From: Syntrophus sp963665935
GTDB lineage: Bacteria > Desulfobacterota > Syntrophia > Syntrophales > Syntrophaceae
Length of the DNA: 64,000 bases
Reading direction: 5' to 3'
Assembly (NCBI GenBank): GCA_963665935.1
Contig: OY762510.1
Coordinates: 496,001-560,000 of the forward strand
The notes under the pieces were generated by a model, which saw only the letters and a program-made list of their open reading frames with translations, did not search any database and was not told the origin of the DNA. Position 1 is the first letter of the stretch; every line of letters begins with the position of its first letter. The position numbers and the translations under genes were made by a program. Positions 52,483 to 61,442 of this stretch are shown piece by piece.

Positions 52483-53759
52483 AAATGCTGTTGAAAGGGG
52501 GCAGGGTCGTCGATCCCTCGCAGAATCTCGATGGTCGGCGGGATATCCTCATCGAGGCAGGAAAGATCGTCTCGATTGCCGATTCGATAGACGAAAGTTC
52601 ACAAGATACGCAGGTTTTTTCCCTGGAAGGCAAAATCGTTCTGCCCGGTCTTGTCGACATGCACACCCATCTACGGGAACCCGGTTACGAATACAAGGAA
52701 ACCATCCGCTCAGGAAGCCAGGCGGCAGCGGCCGGGGGATTTTCTTCGATTGCCTGCATGCCGAACACGGACCCCGTCAACGACAGCCGGACCGTTACCG
52801 AATATATTCTCAAGCGGGCGCAGGAATGCAATCTTGTCCATGTTTATCCCATTGCCGCCATCTCCCGCAAGTCCGAGGGAAAGGTCCTCGCGGAATTCGG
52901 TGATTTGAAAGAGGCCGGAGCAGTCGCCTTTTCCGATGACGGAAAACCCGTCATGAACAGCGGCCTCATGAGAAGGGCCCTGGAATACGCCTCCTCACTG
53001 GATCGGGTGATTATTTCCCATTGCGAGGATCTTCAACTGTCTGCCGGCGGGCTTATGAACGAAGGGCGAATCTCCACGGAACTGGGGCTTCCCGGCATCC
53101 CCACCCTGGCCGAGGAGGCGATGGTCGCCCGGGATCTTCTCCTGGCCGAGTTTACCGGTGCGGCCCTGCACATCGCCCACGTGAGCGCCGCGGGAGCCGT
53201 TCGGATGATCCGCGACGCCAAGACCCGGGGCGTCCGGGTTACGGCGGAAACGACGCCTCACTATTTCACTTTGACGGACGAAGCCCTTCGCGATTTTGAC
53301 CCCTCCTTCAAGGTCAATCCCCCCTTGCGGAGCCGGGAAGATCTTGAGGCGATCCTGGAAGGACTCCGGGACGGCACGATCGATGCGATCGCTACGGATC
53401 ATGCCCCCCATGCCCTCACCGACAAGGAGGTGGAATTTGAATACGCCGCCAGCGGCATCTCCGGTCTCGAAACCGCGCTGGCCCTGAGCCTGAGGCTCGT
53501 CGAGAACGGGCTGCTGACCCTGCCGGAACTGATCCGGAAAATGAGCACCAATCCCGCAAAGATTCTCAACATATCGAGAGGGACCCTCCTTCCGGGCGCC
53601 GATGCGGACATTACCGTCCTTGATCTCGACAGGTCCTGGGTCGCCGACCCCCTTTCCTGGAAATCGCAGGGAAAGAACTCACCCTTTTTCGGCTGGACCT
53701 TCAAGGGGAAAGCCGTCCTGACCCTCGTGGAAGGAAGGATCGTTTATTCGGAGGATTAG
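52479..53759 (+). CDS. pyrC: Dihydroorotase
   Basis: A type I (PyrC-like) dihydroorotase of 426 residues closing carbamoyl aspartate to dihydroorotate. Zinc ligands DMHTHLREPG (near residue 60), ISHCEDL, IAHVSAAGAVRMI and ATDHAPH are in place. All look intact, so it should be an active enzyme rather than the inactive PyrX-type partner. It overlaps pyrB. Confidence 0.95.
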   Translation: MKMLLKGGRVVDPSQNLDGRRDILIEAGKIVSIADSIDESSQDTQVFSLEGKIVLPGLVDMHTHLREPGYEYKETIRSGSQAAAAGGFSSIACMPNTDPVNDSRTVTEYILKRAQECNLVHVYPIAAISRKSEGKVLAEFGDLKEAGAVAFSDDGKPVMNSGLMRRALEYASSLDRVIISHCEDLQLSAGGLMNEGRISTELGLPGIPTLAEEAMVARDLLLAEFTGAALHIAHVSAAGAVRMIRDAKTRGVRVTAETTPHYFTLTDEALRDFDPSFKVNPPLRSREDLEAILEGLRDGTIDAIATDHAPHALTDKEVEFEYAASGISGLETALALSLRLVENGLLTLPELIRKMSTNPAKILNISRGTLLPGADADITVLDLDRSWVADPLSWKSQGKNSPFFGWTFKGKAVLTLVEGRIVYSED

Positions 53760-53789
53760 GCGTTTTCCGTTCTTTTCGGCATTGCAGAC

Positions 53790-54569
53790 ATGAACACGCG
53801 AGCCACTTTCAAAACTGAGGGAATCGTTCTGAAGGCCTTGAACTACGGCGATTCGGACCTGATTGTGACCTTTCATACCCGGCATTTCGGGAAACTGACC
53901 GCCATCGCCAAGGGGGCGAGGAAAAGTCGGAAGCGCTTCGTCAATGTCCTTGAGCCCTTCTGTTGTTCCTCCCTGCTCTTCTACCGGAAGCAGCGCGATC
54001 AGCTGGCATGGCTGGAAAGCTGTTCCCGGATTCACGAATATCCCGAAATCCGCAAATCCCTGGACAGAACGCTCCTTGCCTCCTATCTCATCGATCTCGT
54101 CGATCATTTTTCCGCCGAAGAGAAAGCGGATCCGGAATTGTTCGAGCTTCTGCAGACCTTCCTGTCGCTCATTGAAGAAGGCGACACATCGGAGAGGCTC
54201 CTGCGTTTCTTCGAGATCCGTCATCTGAAACTTTCCGGGTACGCACCCGCTCTCGATCGCTGCATCCTCTGCAATTCGCCCCTGGATTCCCGGCAGCGTT
54301 ACGTGTTCAGCATTGCCCAGGGTGGACTGCACTGCCGGAGTTGTTCCTCGAAATCGGAGGCTTCCGATGCCCTGCCGATTTCTCTCGGCACCATTAAAAC
54401 CCTGCAGCTCGGAAGAGAGATCGAAACGGGAAAAATGAAGCGGATCCTCTTCTCGGGACAAACGGCCCGGGAAAGCAAGTCCCTCCTCTCTCTCTTTATC
54501 GGGCATATCCTGGGAAAAGAACTGAAATCCTTGAAAGTCCTCGAGGAGATCCAGTCCATGGGCGTGTAA
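53790..54569 (+). CDS. recO: DNA repair protein RecO
   Basis: A 259-residue recombination mediator that loads RecA on gaps with RecF and RecR. The N-terminal OB fold starts FKTEGIVLKALNYGDSDLIVTF and is followed by RKSRKRFVNVLEPF. The helical part contains the zinc site CILCNS...CRSC. It starts 30 bases after pyrC and is probably cotranscribed with it. Confidence 0.92.
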   Translation: MNTRATFKTEGIVLKALNYGDSDLIVTFHTRHFGKLTAIAKGARKSRKRFVNVLEPFCCSSLLFYRKQRDQLAWLESCSRIHEYPEIRKSLDRTLLASYLIDLVDHFSAEEKADPELFELLQTFLSLIEEGDTSERLLRFFEIRHLKLSGYAPALDRCILCNSPLDSRQRYVFSIAQGGLHCRSCSSKSEASDALPISLGTIKTLQLGREIETGKMKRILFSGQTARESKSLLSLFIGHILGKELKSLKVLEEIQSMGV

Positions 54570-54586
54570 CGGGCCTCTTTTTCGTG

Positions 54587-54615
54587 TTGACACAAGGTCC
54601 TCATCATGCTAGGTA
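54587..54615 (+). promoter_or_regulatory. Putative promoter of glyQ-glyS
   Basis: TTGACA (54587-54592), 17 bases, TAGGTA (54610-54615). A second -10 match TATAAT occurs near 54636. No T-box-like leader fits in the 100-base gap. Confidence 0.4.
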
Positions 54616-54672
54616 ACTGCCGGAACTTCTTAAATATAATGGGAATATCGAAAAAAGCACAGGAGGCATAAG

Positions 54673-55551
54673 GTGACTTTTCAGGAACTGATTTTCGCCC
54701 TCGAACATTACTGGGCAGATCAGGGCTGCGTTGTTCAACAGCCCTATGATATCGAAGTGGGCGCAGGCACATTCAATCCCGCGACTTTTCTGCGGGCCCT
54801 GGGACCGGAACCCTGGAATGTCGCCTACGTGGAACCGTCGCGCCGGCCGACGGACGGCCGTTACGGCGAAAATCCGAACCGCCTCCAGCATTACTACCAG
54901 TATCAGGTCATCATGAAGCCCTCTCCCCTGAACATCCAGGATCTGTACTTGAACTCCCTCCGAAGTTTCGGCATCGATCCCCTGGACCACGATATCCGCT
55001 TTGTTGAAGATGACTGGGAATCCCCCACCGTGGGGGCATGGGGGCTGGGCTGGGAAGTCTGGCTGGATGGCATGGAGATTTCCCAATTCACCTATTTCCA
55101 GCAGGTGGGCGGCATCGACGTGAAACCCGTCTGCGCGGAGCTGACTTACGGCATTGAGCGCATCGCCATGTACATCCAGGGAATCGACAATGTCTATGAT
55201 CTGCAGTGGAACGAGCGCATCAAGTACGGAGATGTTCATCATCAGGGAGAGGTTGAATTCTCGACCTATAATTTTGAAGTTGCCGATGTGGACATGCTGA
55301 GAAAACTCTTCGATTCCTATGAGGCCGAAGCCATCCGAACGGCGGAGAAGGACCTGGTCCTTCCCGCTTATGATTACTGCCTCAAATGTTCCCACACCTT
55401 CAACCTTCTCAATGCCCGGGGGGCCATCAGTGTGGCCGAGCGGACCAGTTACATCGGACGAGTCCGGAATCTGGCAAGGCTTTCCGCCGAAGGATACATC
55501 CGTCAGCGTGAACGCATGGGATTCCCCCTGCTGGGCGGATCGGCGGTATGA
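54673..55551 (+). CDS. glyQ: Glycyl-tRNA synthetase alpha subunit
   Basis: The alpha chain of the alpha2-beta2 glycyl-tRNA synthetase, 292 residues, holding the class II active site (QELIFALEHYWADQGCVVQQPYD, RALGPEPWNVAYVEPSRRP, ELTYGIERIAMYIQG). GTG start behind AGGAGG. glyS follows after 83 bases. Confidence 0.96.
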   Translation: MTFQELIFALEHYWADQGCVVQQPYDIEVGAGTFNPATFLRALGPEPWNVAYVEPSRRPTDGRYGENPNRLQHYYQYQVIMKPSPLNIQDLYLNSLRSFGIDPLDHDIRFVEDDWESPTVGAWGLGWEVWLDGMEISQFTYFQQVGGIDVKPVCAELTYGIERIAMYIQGIDNVYDLQWNERIKYGDVHHQGEVEFSTYNFEVADVDMLRKLFDSYEAEAIRTAEKDLVLPAYDYCLKCSHTFNLLNARGAISVAERTSYIGRVRNLARLSAEGYIRQRERMGFPLLGGSAV

Positions 55552-55634
55552 CGGCCGGCCTCTATTTTAGAAAACAAAATCCGATACGACGCTTTTGAAA
55601 AAGCGATCCATAACGATGAAAGATGGAGAGTCAG

Positions 55635-57707
55635 ATGAGCAATGAACTGCTGCTGGAAATAGGGACGGAGGAAGTTCCTGCCGCCTTTATTCCCAAGGCG
55701 CTGAACGACATGAGTTCGCTGATCCGCAAGGCACTCACCGAGGAACGAATTCCTTACGGGCAGATCCAGACCTTTGGGACCCCCCGACGGCTTTGCCTTG
55801 CCGTGGCCGATGTTGCCCAAAGACAGGAAGATCAGGTTACTGAAAAGCTCGGCCCCGCCAAAAGGGTTTCCTTTGATGCGGAAGGGAACCCCACCAAGGC
55901 CGCCCTGGGCTTCGCCAGGGGCCAGGGCGTCGATATCTCGGGAGTCGGCATCATCGAGACCGATAAAGGGGAATATCTGTGCATCCGCAAGCACCTTTCC
56001 GGCAAGGACACCTCATCCCTGCTGCCGGAGATGTTGTCCAAACTGGTTTTCTCTCTTTCCTTTAAAAAATCCATGCGGTGGGGAGATCTGGATTTTCGCT
56101 TTGCCCGACCGATCCACTGGATTGTTGCCGTTTACGGCGGCACCGTTGTCCCCTTCCGGATTGAGAACATCGAAAGCGGCAATCTTTCCCGGGGGCACCG
56201 GTTCATGAGCCCCGAGTCTTTTCCCGTTTCCAATCTGAAAGAATACCTGGCGGGAACCCGGGAACACTTTGTCATCGTCGATCCCGAGGAACGGAAGCGG
56301 ATCATTCTCGAAGAGGCGCGCAAAGCCGCCATGGCCGTATCCGGCCGGGCGCTGGAGAATGAAGACCTTCTGGAAACCGTGACCTATCTCGTGGAGTATC
56401 CCACGGTGGTCTGTGGAAGTTTTGATCGGAAATACCTCGAGCTTCCCAGGGAAGTCCTGATCACCTCCATGATGTCTCACCAGAAATATTTCCCCGTTGT
56501 CGATTCGGAAGAGCAGCTGTTGCCCTACTTCATTACGATCAACAATACCCTTGCCCGGGACCCCTCGGTGGTGATGCGGGGGAATGAGAAAGTCATCCGG
56601 GCGCGATTGTCCGATGCCCAGTTCTTCTTTGAAGAAGATCAGAAGACGTCTCTCGAGGAGCGGGTAGAAGGGCTCAAACAGGTCGTTTTTCACACCCTGC
56701 TGGGAACCTCCTACGATAAGGTCCAGCGTTTCCGGAAGCTCGCGGCCACCATTGCCGACCGCCTCGATCCTTCCCGAAAAGACCGGGTTGACCGTGCGGC
56801 CCTCTTGGCCAAGGCCGATCTGGACACCCAGATGGTGGGAGAATTTTCAGAGCTCCAGGGAATCATGGGCCGTGAATACGCCCTGCTGGCGGGAGAAGAT
56901 CCCACAGTGGCCAAGGCGATCTATGAACATTACCTCCCGACAACCGCCGGCGGCGATCTTCCGCAAAGCCATGAAGGCGCCATCGTCAGCATGGCGGACA
57001 AAATGGACACCATCGTCGGGTTCTTCGGCGTCAGCCTGATTCCTACAGGTACGGCGGATCCCTATGCCCTGCGCCGTCAGGCCTTGGGCATCATCAACAT
57101 CATCCTGGAAAAGCAGTATCCTTTGCTGCTGGAAGATCTGGTGGACTCGAGTCTTGCGATCCTTCAAGATCGGCTGAAACGACCTGCGGAAGAGACCCGG
57201 AGGGATGTTCTGGAATTCTTCCGGGGACGGCTTGAAAATATGCTGATTTCCCAGGGTCACCCCCAGGATGTGGTCGGCGCCGTTCTTGCGGCGGGGTTCT
57301 CCGACCTGGTACAGGTCATCAAAAAGATCGAGGCCATGGAAACCTTCAAAACGCACCCCGCCTACGAACCTCTGGCCATTGCCTTCAAACGGGCCGGCAA
57401 CATCCTGAAGGACTTCGGAAACGGCCGGATCGATTCCTCCCTTTTCAACTTGGAGGAAGAGACCCTGCTGCATTCAACCTTCCTTGGAACCCGCGACAAA
57501 GTCGACAAGGCACTGGTTCAAAATGATTATCCTGCAGCGCTGCTGGAACTTGCCGCCCTGCGCGAGCCGATTGACCGGTTTTTCGGATCGGTAATGGTCA
57601 TGGTGGAAGAAGAGAATATCCGCTTCAACCGGCTTTCCCTGCTGGAAGCCCTCTTTTCGATGTTTCGCCGGATTGCGGATTTCTCAAAAATCGTTACGGA
57701 AGCCTGA
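55635..57707 (+). CDS. glyS: Glycyl-tRNA synthetase beta subunit
   Basis: The tRNA-binding beta chain, 690 residues from the ATG at 55635 (GGAG 6 bases upstream; an ATG four codons earlier is less well placed). It begins ELLLEIGTEEVPAAFIPKAL and has the HD-like part (SHEGAIVSMADKMDTIVGFF) and a C-terminal anticodon-binding-type helix domain. A strong bidirectional terminator follows the stop. Confidence 0.95.
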   Translation: MSNELLLEIGTEEVPAAFIPKALNDMSSLIRKALTEERIPYGQIQTFGTPRRLCLAVADVAQRQEDQVTEKLGPAKRVSFDAEGNPTKAALGFARGQGVDISGVGIIETDKGEYLCIRKHLSGKDTSSLLPEMLSKLVFSLSFKKSMRWGDLDFRFARPIHWIVAVYGGTVVPFRIENIESGNLSRGHRFMSPESFPVSNLKEYLAGTREHFVIVDPEERKRIILEEARKAAMAVSGRALENEDLLETVTYLVEYPTVVCGSFDRKYLELPREVLITSMMSHQKYFPVVDSEEQLLPYFITINNTLARDPSVVMRGNEKVIRARLSDAQFFFEEDQKTSLEERVEGLKQVVFHTLLGTSYDKVQRFRKLAATIADRLDPSRKDRVDRAALLAKADLDTQMVGEFSELQGIMGREYALLAGEDPTVAKAIYEHYLPTTAGGDLPQSHEGAIVSMADKMDTIVGFFGVSLIPTGTADPYALRRQALGIINIILEKQYPLLLEDLVDSSLAILQDRLKRPAEETRRDVLEFFRGRLENMLISQGHPQDVVGAVLAAGFSDLVQVIKKIEAMETFKTHPAYEPLAIAFKRAGNILKDFGNGRIDSSLFNLEEETLLHSTFLGTRDKVDKALVQNDYPAALLELAALREPIDRFFGSVMVMVEEENIRFNRLSLLEALFSMFRRIADFSKIVTEA

Positions 57708-57711
57708 AATC

Positions 57712-57754
57712 AAGAGGGGCGCGTTGAAGCATCTTCCTTCAACGCGCCCCTCTT
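57712..57754. terminator. Bidirectional terminator between glyS and the universal stress genes
   Basis: An 18-bp perfect stem (57712-57729 with 57737-57754; core GAGGGGCGCGTTGAAG), 7-base loop. It ends just before the stop of the converging stress-protein gene. Confidence 0.85.
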
Positions 57755-57759
57755 GCGTC

Positions 57760-58194
57760 TTACCGTTTGATCACCAGGACGGGTTGAACAGCCTTGCGGA
57801 TGACCATTTCAGACACGGAACCGAGCAACATTTCCTTCAGATTGCTCTTTCCATGCGACCCAATGACGATCAAGGAAACATCCTCTTCCTGGGCCGTTCG
57901 AAGAATTTCCTGGAAAGGAATGCCCTTTTTCACCACGGACCTGGTACTCAGCCCTATTCCCTGGAATTGTTCCACAATTTTATTGCACTCCCCGCCGGCA
58001 ATCCTCTTCATTTCATTTTCCAACGCCACAAAATCAATGCCGGTGAAAACATCCGGAACAACGATCGTCCTCTCGTCGACCACATGCATAACCACAACCT
58101 CTTTTGCACCTGCGTCCTTTAGCTGTTTTACATAATCTACCGCTTTCATTGACACATCGGAAAAATCAGTGGGATACAGAATGCGATCAAACAT
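57760..58194 (-). CDS. Universal stress protein A
   Basis: A 144-residue UspA-fold protein. The N-terminus MFDRILYPTDFSDVSMKAV and the ATP-binding GSHGKSNLKEMLLGSVS (G-x2-G-x9-G-S) show the ATP-binding class. It is the second of a tandem pair; the two differ at about one residue in six by eye. AGGAGG site. Cytoplasmic; role in stress survival, exact trigger unknown. Confidence 0.9.
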   Translation of the reverse strand: MFDRILYPTDFSDVSMKAVDYVKQLKDAGAKEVVVMHVVDERTIVVPDVFTGIDFVALENEMKRIAGGECNKIVEQFQGIGLSTRSVVKKGIPFQEILRTAQEEDVSLIVIGSHGKSNLKEMLLGSVSEMVIRKAVQPVLVIKR

Positions 58195-58251
58195 GGTTTT
58201 CTCCTCCTTTTTCTAGGATGTTACACTCCTTGCTAAGACACCTTCTGCGCC

Positions 58252-58686
58252 TTAACGTTTAACCACCAAAACCGGTCGAACAGCTTTACGGATGACCTTC
58301 TCGGACACGGAACCGAGCAACATTTCCTCCAGGTTGCTCTTCCCATGCGATCCAATGACGATCAAGGAAACATCCTCTTCCTGTGCCGTTTTGAGAATAT
58401 CCAGAAAAGGAATGCCCTTTTTCACCATGAACCTGGCGCTCAGCCCGACTTCCTGGAATTGTTCCACGATTTTATTGCACTGCTCGTCGGCAATCCGCCT
58501 CAGTTCATTTTCCAACGCCATAAAATCCACGCCACTGAATACATCCGGAACAACGAGCGTCCTTTCGTCAATCACATGGAGAACCACAACCTCTTTTGTA
58601 CCTGCATTTTTTAACTGTTTCACATAATTTACAGCTTTCATCGATACATCGGAAAAATCAGTGGGATACAGAATGCGATCAAACAT
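58252..58686 (-). CDS. Universal stress protein B (tandem paralogue)
   Basis: A 144-residue twin of the protein encoded at 57760, with identical first fifteen residues and ATP loop GSHGKSNLEEMLLGSVS. The 57-base gap between the genes contains an AGGAGG site but no terminator, so they may be cotranscribed. The duplication appears fairly recent, as long stretches are alike at DNA level. Confidence 0.9.
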   Translation of the reverse strand: MFDRILYPTDFSDVSMKAVNYVKQLKNAGTKEVVVLHVIDERTLVVPDVFSGVDFMALENELRRIADEQCNKIVEQFQEVGLSARFMVKKGIPFLDILKTAQEEDVSLIVIGSHGKSNLEEMLLGSVSEKVIRKAVRPVLVVKR

Positions 58687-59094
58687 GGCCTTTTCCTCCT
58701 TTTTTATGACGTTATCGTGTCCTTATTCCAATTCCTGATATTTGAGACAGGTCCCCCGCACTGTCACAGAGAGCCGCAAACCAACGCCATTGCTATGATC
58801 GTACTGAGATAAAGGATTGAAATATTATGTTATTTTATACTCTTCTTCTCCATGAAATTCAAGATGATATTCCCGGGACAAAAAGAAACCCGCTGGGTTG
58901 GCAGAATTTCAGGAAGAATCGGGAGGGGAGGACACAGGGTCCCCCGGTTCTCCCGATTTTTCTATCATCGCAAATTTTCTGACCGGTGAAGGAAGGAATG
59001 GATACGGATGAGATTTTCGCTGTCGCGCAACGACTGGTTGACACACGCTGCGGAAAGGATTTCTCTGTTTTTGGTTTCCCCTGAACAGTGAAGG
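58687..59094. other. Intergenic stretch with one terminator-like hairpin
   Basis: AATCGGGAG (58917-58925) pairs with CTCCCGATT (58950-58958) around a GC-rich inner loop and is followed by TTTTT on the + strand. No + strand gene precedes it, so it may end a small antisense RNA or act on the minus strand for the arginine decarboxylase. No gene was found here. Confidence 0.45.
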
Positions 59095-59661
59095 CTAAAA
59101 CTGGAAGACGGCTACAGCGATGACCGTTGTATGGCCCCCGTTCTTTACGATAGTGGACTGGGTGATGTTTCTCGTGCTGACGATCTTGCCGCTGATTTTG
59201 AAGATCTCCTTTTTGTCATCCCAGCTTTCATCAATATTGAAATCAATCCCGAGGGTGGAAGCCAGCATGGCTGCGGCAAGGTCCTCCGCATGATCACCTG
59301 CCTGGCGTCCTGTCTGGCCAAAGGCGTGATATTCGCTGATATAACCATAGGTATTGCGATCGGTGGGAATTGCACAGCCCACGGAAGCGGCCAGCAGACG
59401 CCGGGGTTCATCACTGCTGCAGCGGCTCAGAACGCAATAGGTAATAGCCCCGGGTTTCAGTTCTTTTAACCCCATTCCCCGGGAAATCACCTGACAGCCG
59501 GGAGGCAAGATACTGGACACCTGAACAAGATTACACTTTTCAATTCCGGCATCCCGAAGGGCCAGCTCAAAGGAGTGCAGCTCTTCCTTGTGTGTTCCCA
59601 CACCTTTGGTAAAAAATATTTTTTTCGGGACAAGGCTATTCAATTTGCTCCACTCCTTCAT
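59095..59661 (-). CDS. pdaD: Pyruvoyl-dependent arginine decarboxylase
   Basis: A 188-residue proenzyme that cleaves itself to form a pyruvoyl group and converts arginine to agmatine. The cleavage site is the Ser-Ser bond in LVQVSSILPPG. The catalytic end (GYISEYHAFGQTGRQAGDHAEDLAAAML) is conserved. The product would enter polyamine synthesis or acid resistance. No other polyamine gene is adjacent. Confidence 0.92.
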   Translation of the reverse strand: MKEWSKLNSLVPKKIFFTKGVGTHKEELHSFELALRDAGIEKCNLVQVSSILPPGCQVISRGMGLKELKPGAITYCVLSRCSSDEPRRLLAASVGCAIPTDRNTYGYISEYHAFGQTGRQAGDHAEDLAAAMLASTLGIDFNIDESWDDKKEIFKISGKIVSTRNITQSTIVKNGGHTTVIAVAVFQF

Positions 59662-59830
59662 GTATTGTTCTTGTACAACCCGCCGGAGAGATTCTTTCTC
59701 AATTCCTGATGTTTGATATCCAGCATCGGCTTCGTATCCTTCGGCAAAATCAGTGGGCGTGCTAACACATCGTTCACGATAAGTCCAGCATTATGTTATT
59801 GCCTGAAAGTGAAAATATTCATATGCAATA

Positions 59831-60649
59831 TTAGATGGTTGCAACTATTTCTTTCAGACCTTCCTTCCTTCCTTCAGCTTCGAAGAAGCAAAGCCTGAAG
59901 TTGCCATCTTCATAATACAGATAGGAAAAATGCCGAATCCAGTCGCCCAGGGTGATTGAATATCTTTTACGGCTTCCGATCGAATATTCTTTCATGATCG
60001 GTTGATGACAATGCCCCAGGATGACCGCATCAAACTCTCGCCGGATTTTTGCCGCGGAAAAAGCATGAAGAATCTCGGCAAGTTTTTCTTCGGGAGTTCG
60101 GGCTGTTCCCTTGCTTGCAGCGGAGCCGGCTCCGGCTATTTTCCAGAGAAGGGAAAGGGGCAACCGCCGCTGCAGCTGATAGACGAACGCGCTTCTCAAC
60201 AGTTTTCTGAGCCGGAGGTATTGAACATTCTGTCTGTCCACCGTATCGCCATGGGAAAAAAGGACTTTGCAGTCATCCAGCATGAATGTCCCCCACTCGG
60301 GATAGACTTCCATCCCCAACATCCGGGTGAAATAATCCGCAAGAAAAAAATCGTGGTTGCCTTCCGCAAAATGGACACGAATCCCCCGATCCCGAATCGC
60401 CGTCAAAGCCGAAATGACCGGAACAAATTCCGGATAGACCTCCCGCCCCCGGCAAAACCAGAAATCAAAAAAATCTCCCCCGATATAGAGATCATCTACG
60501 GGAATCCGCGACTGGATGGTCGATTGTAAATCAAGCCGTTTCTCAACCTCGGAAGGATGGACGAGCGAGGCAAGAAACATCAGCAGTTTCTGATAATTCG
60601 CATCATGACTCTTTTTCAGATGGGCATCGGCAATAAACAGGGCTTTCAT
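59831..60649 (-). CDS. Calcineurin-like phosphoesterase, LpxH-like (UDP-2,3-diacylglucosamine hydrolase type)
   Basis: A 272-residue metallophosphoesterase with the five metal motifs: FIADAHL, GGDFFDFWF, AEGNHDFFLADYF, FSHGD and LGHCHQP. GDFFDFW and the length are typical of LpxH, which removes UMP in lipid A synthesis. The middle (SAASKGTARTPEEKL) is also LpxH-like. No other lipid A gene is near, so assignment rests on motifs. GNHDFFL then a short insertion is normal. Confidence 0.78.
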   Translation of the reverse strand: MKALFIADAHLKKSHDANYQKLLMFLASLVHPSEVEKRLDLQSTIQSRIPVDDLYIGGDFFDFWFCRGREVYPEFVPVISALTAIRDRGIRVHFAEGNHDFFLADYFTRMLGMEVYPEWGTFMLDDCKVLFSHGDTVDRQNVQYLRLRKLLRSAFVYQLQRRLPLSLLWKIAGAGSAASKGTARTPEEKLAEILHAFSAAKIRREFDAVILGHCHQPIMKEYSIGSRKRYSITLGDWIRHFSYLYYEDGNFRLCFFEAEGRKEGLKEIVATI

Positions 60650-61050
60650 GAATCGGATGCTGTCCTTCTGGCTGGCAGATTTTCGATTTGTGAACCCTTG
60701 CGGGTCAAAAGGTGTTTTTTCTTAGCACAAAGGACCATCTCTAAAAAGGTGATTTTTTCAGGATCTGGAAGCAGAAGACACAAGGGAGAAGAACCTTGTG
60801 GAAGGGGTGATTTTTTAAGCTTGCAGAGACGCCTGCAGCAAGCCCGGAAAGCGGCATTTCCCTATGCACGTCCAGACCGCAGCCCTTTGCAGCGCAGGGT
60901 CCTCGTGAACCTGACAGAGAGGCCGCTTTTATTCTTGATTTTTTTCACAACAGCGGCTGGAACCGCCTTGCGGCAATCCTTCCGGTCAAGGGAAAGATCG
61001 ATTATGACCGAAGAGGTTCCGGTGGTGTTCCTCACTGAGAAAAACGAATT
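60650..61050. other. Intergenic stretch without a recognised gene
   Basis: A 170-codon + strand frame crosses this region but overlaps genes on both sides and has no coding character. A small hairpin CACAAGG-N8-CCTTGTG lies at 60779-60800. Nothing else could be identified. Confidence 0.4.
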
Positions 61051-61383
61051 TTATCTTAAAGCATTGTAAATAAGGGCCGAAATCTCGAAGGCCGTCTGAG
61101 GTCCCCGCAGGATAGCAATCCCCTCCTCACGGGCCTTATCCACGACACTCTGCTCTACCTGAAGATTGCGGGGGATCACCACAGCGACGACATCCTTCAG
61201 TTTGGCAACCCCCAGGATATTGATATGCCTCTGCATGGTAATCCAGACGGAGCTTTCCTCGATGTTTGCGATTGCGTCCGAAAGAAGATCCGACGTATAA
61301 CCGGTTCGTATCTCCCGGTCCATGTTGATGTCACCTGTCACAACTTCAAAGCGAATATTCTCAATCAACTGGGCAAGGGTCAT
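61051..61383 (-). CDS. DRTGG-domain protein 1 of the hydrogenase-sensor cluster
   Basis: A 110-residue protein starting at the ATG at 61383 behind GGGAGAG; the frame is open further up but those residues are shadow of the preceding gene. It has the DRTGG-domain pattern (MTLAQLIENIRFEVVTGD, TGYTSDLLSDAIANIEESSVWIT, VVAVVIPRN, EGIAILRGPQTAFEISALIY). DRTGG domains are ligand-binding modules seen beside CBS domains and in sensory hydrogenase operons. Last gene of the four-gene leftward cluster. Confidence 0.8.
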   Translation of the reverse strand: MTLAQLIENIRFEVVTGDINMDREIRTGYTSDLLSDAIANIEESSVWITMQRHINILGVAKLKDVVAVVIPRNLQVEQSVVDKAREEGIAILRGPQTAFEISALIYNALR

Positions 61384-61442
61384 CTTATCTCTCCCACATT
61401 TTTTCGATGCCGCAGGCATCCTGCGCAAGCCGCTGTTCCGGC

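Noticed and set aside
60557..61069. A 170-codon + strand frame
   Set aside because: It overlaps the start of the phosphoesterase gene and the end of the DRTGG gene and has no coding character.
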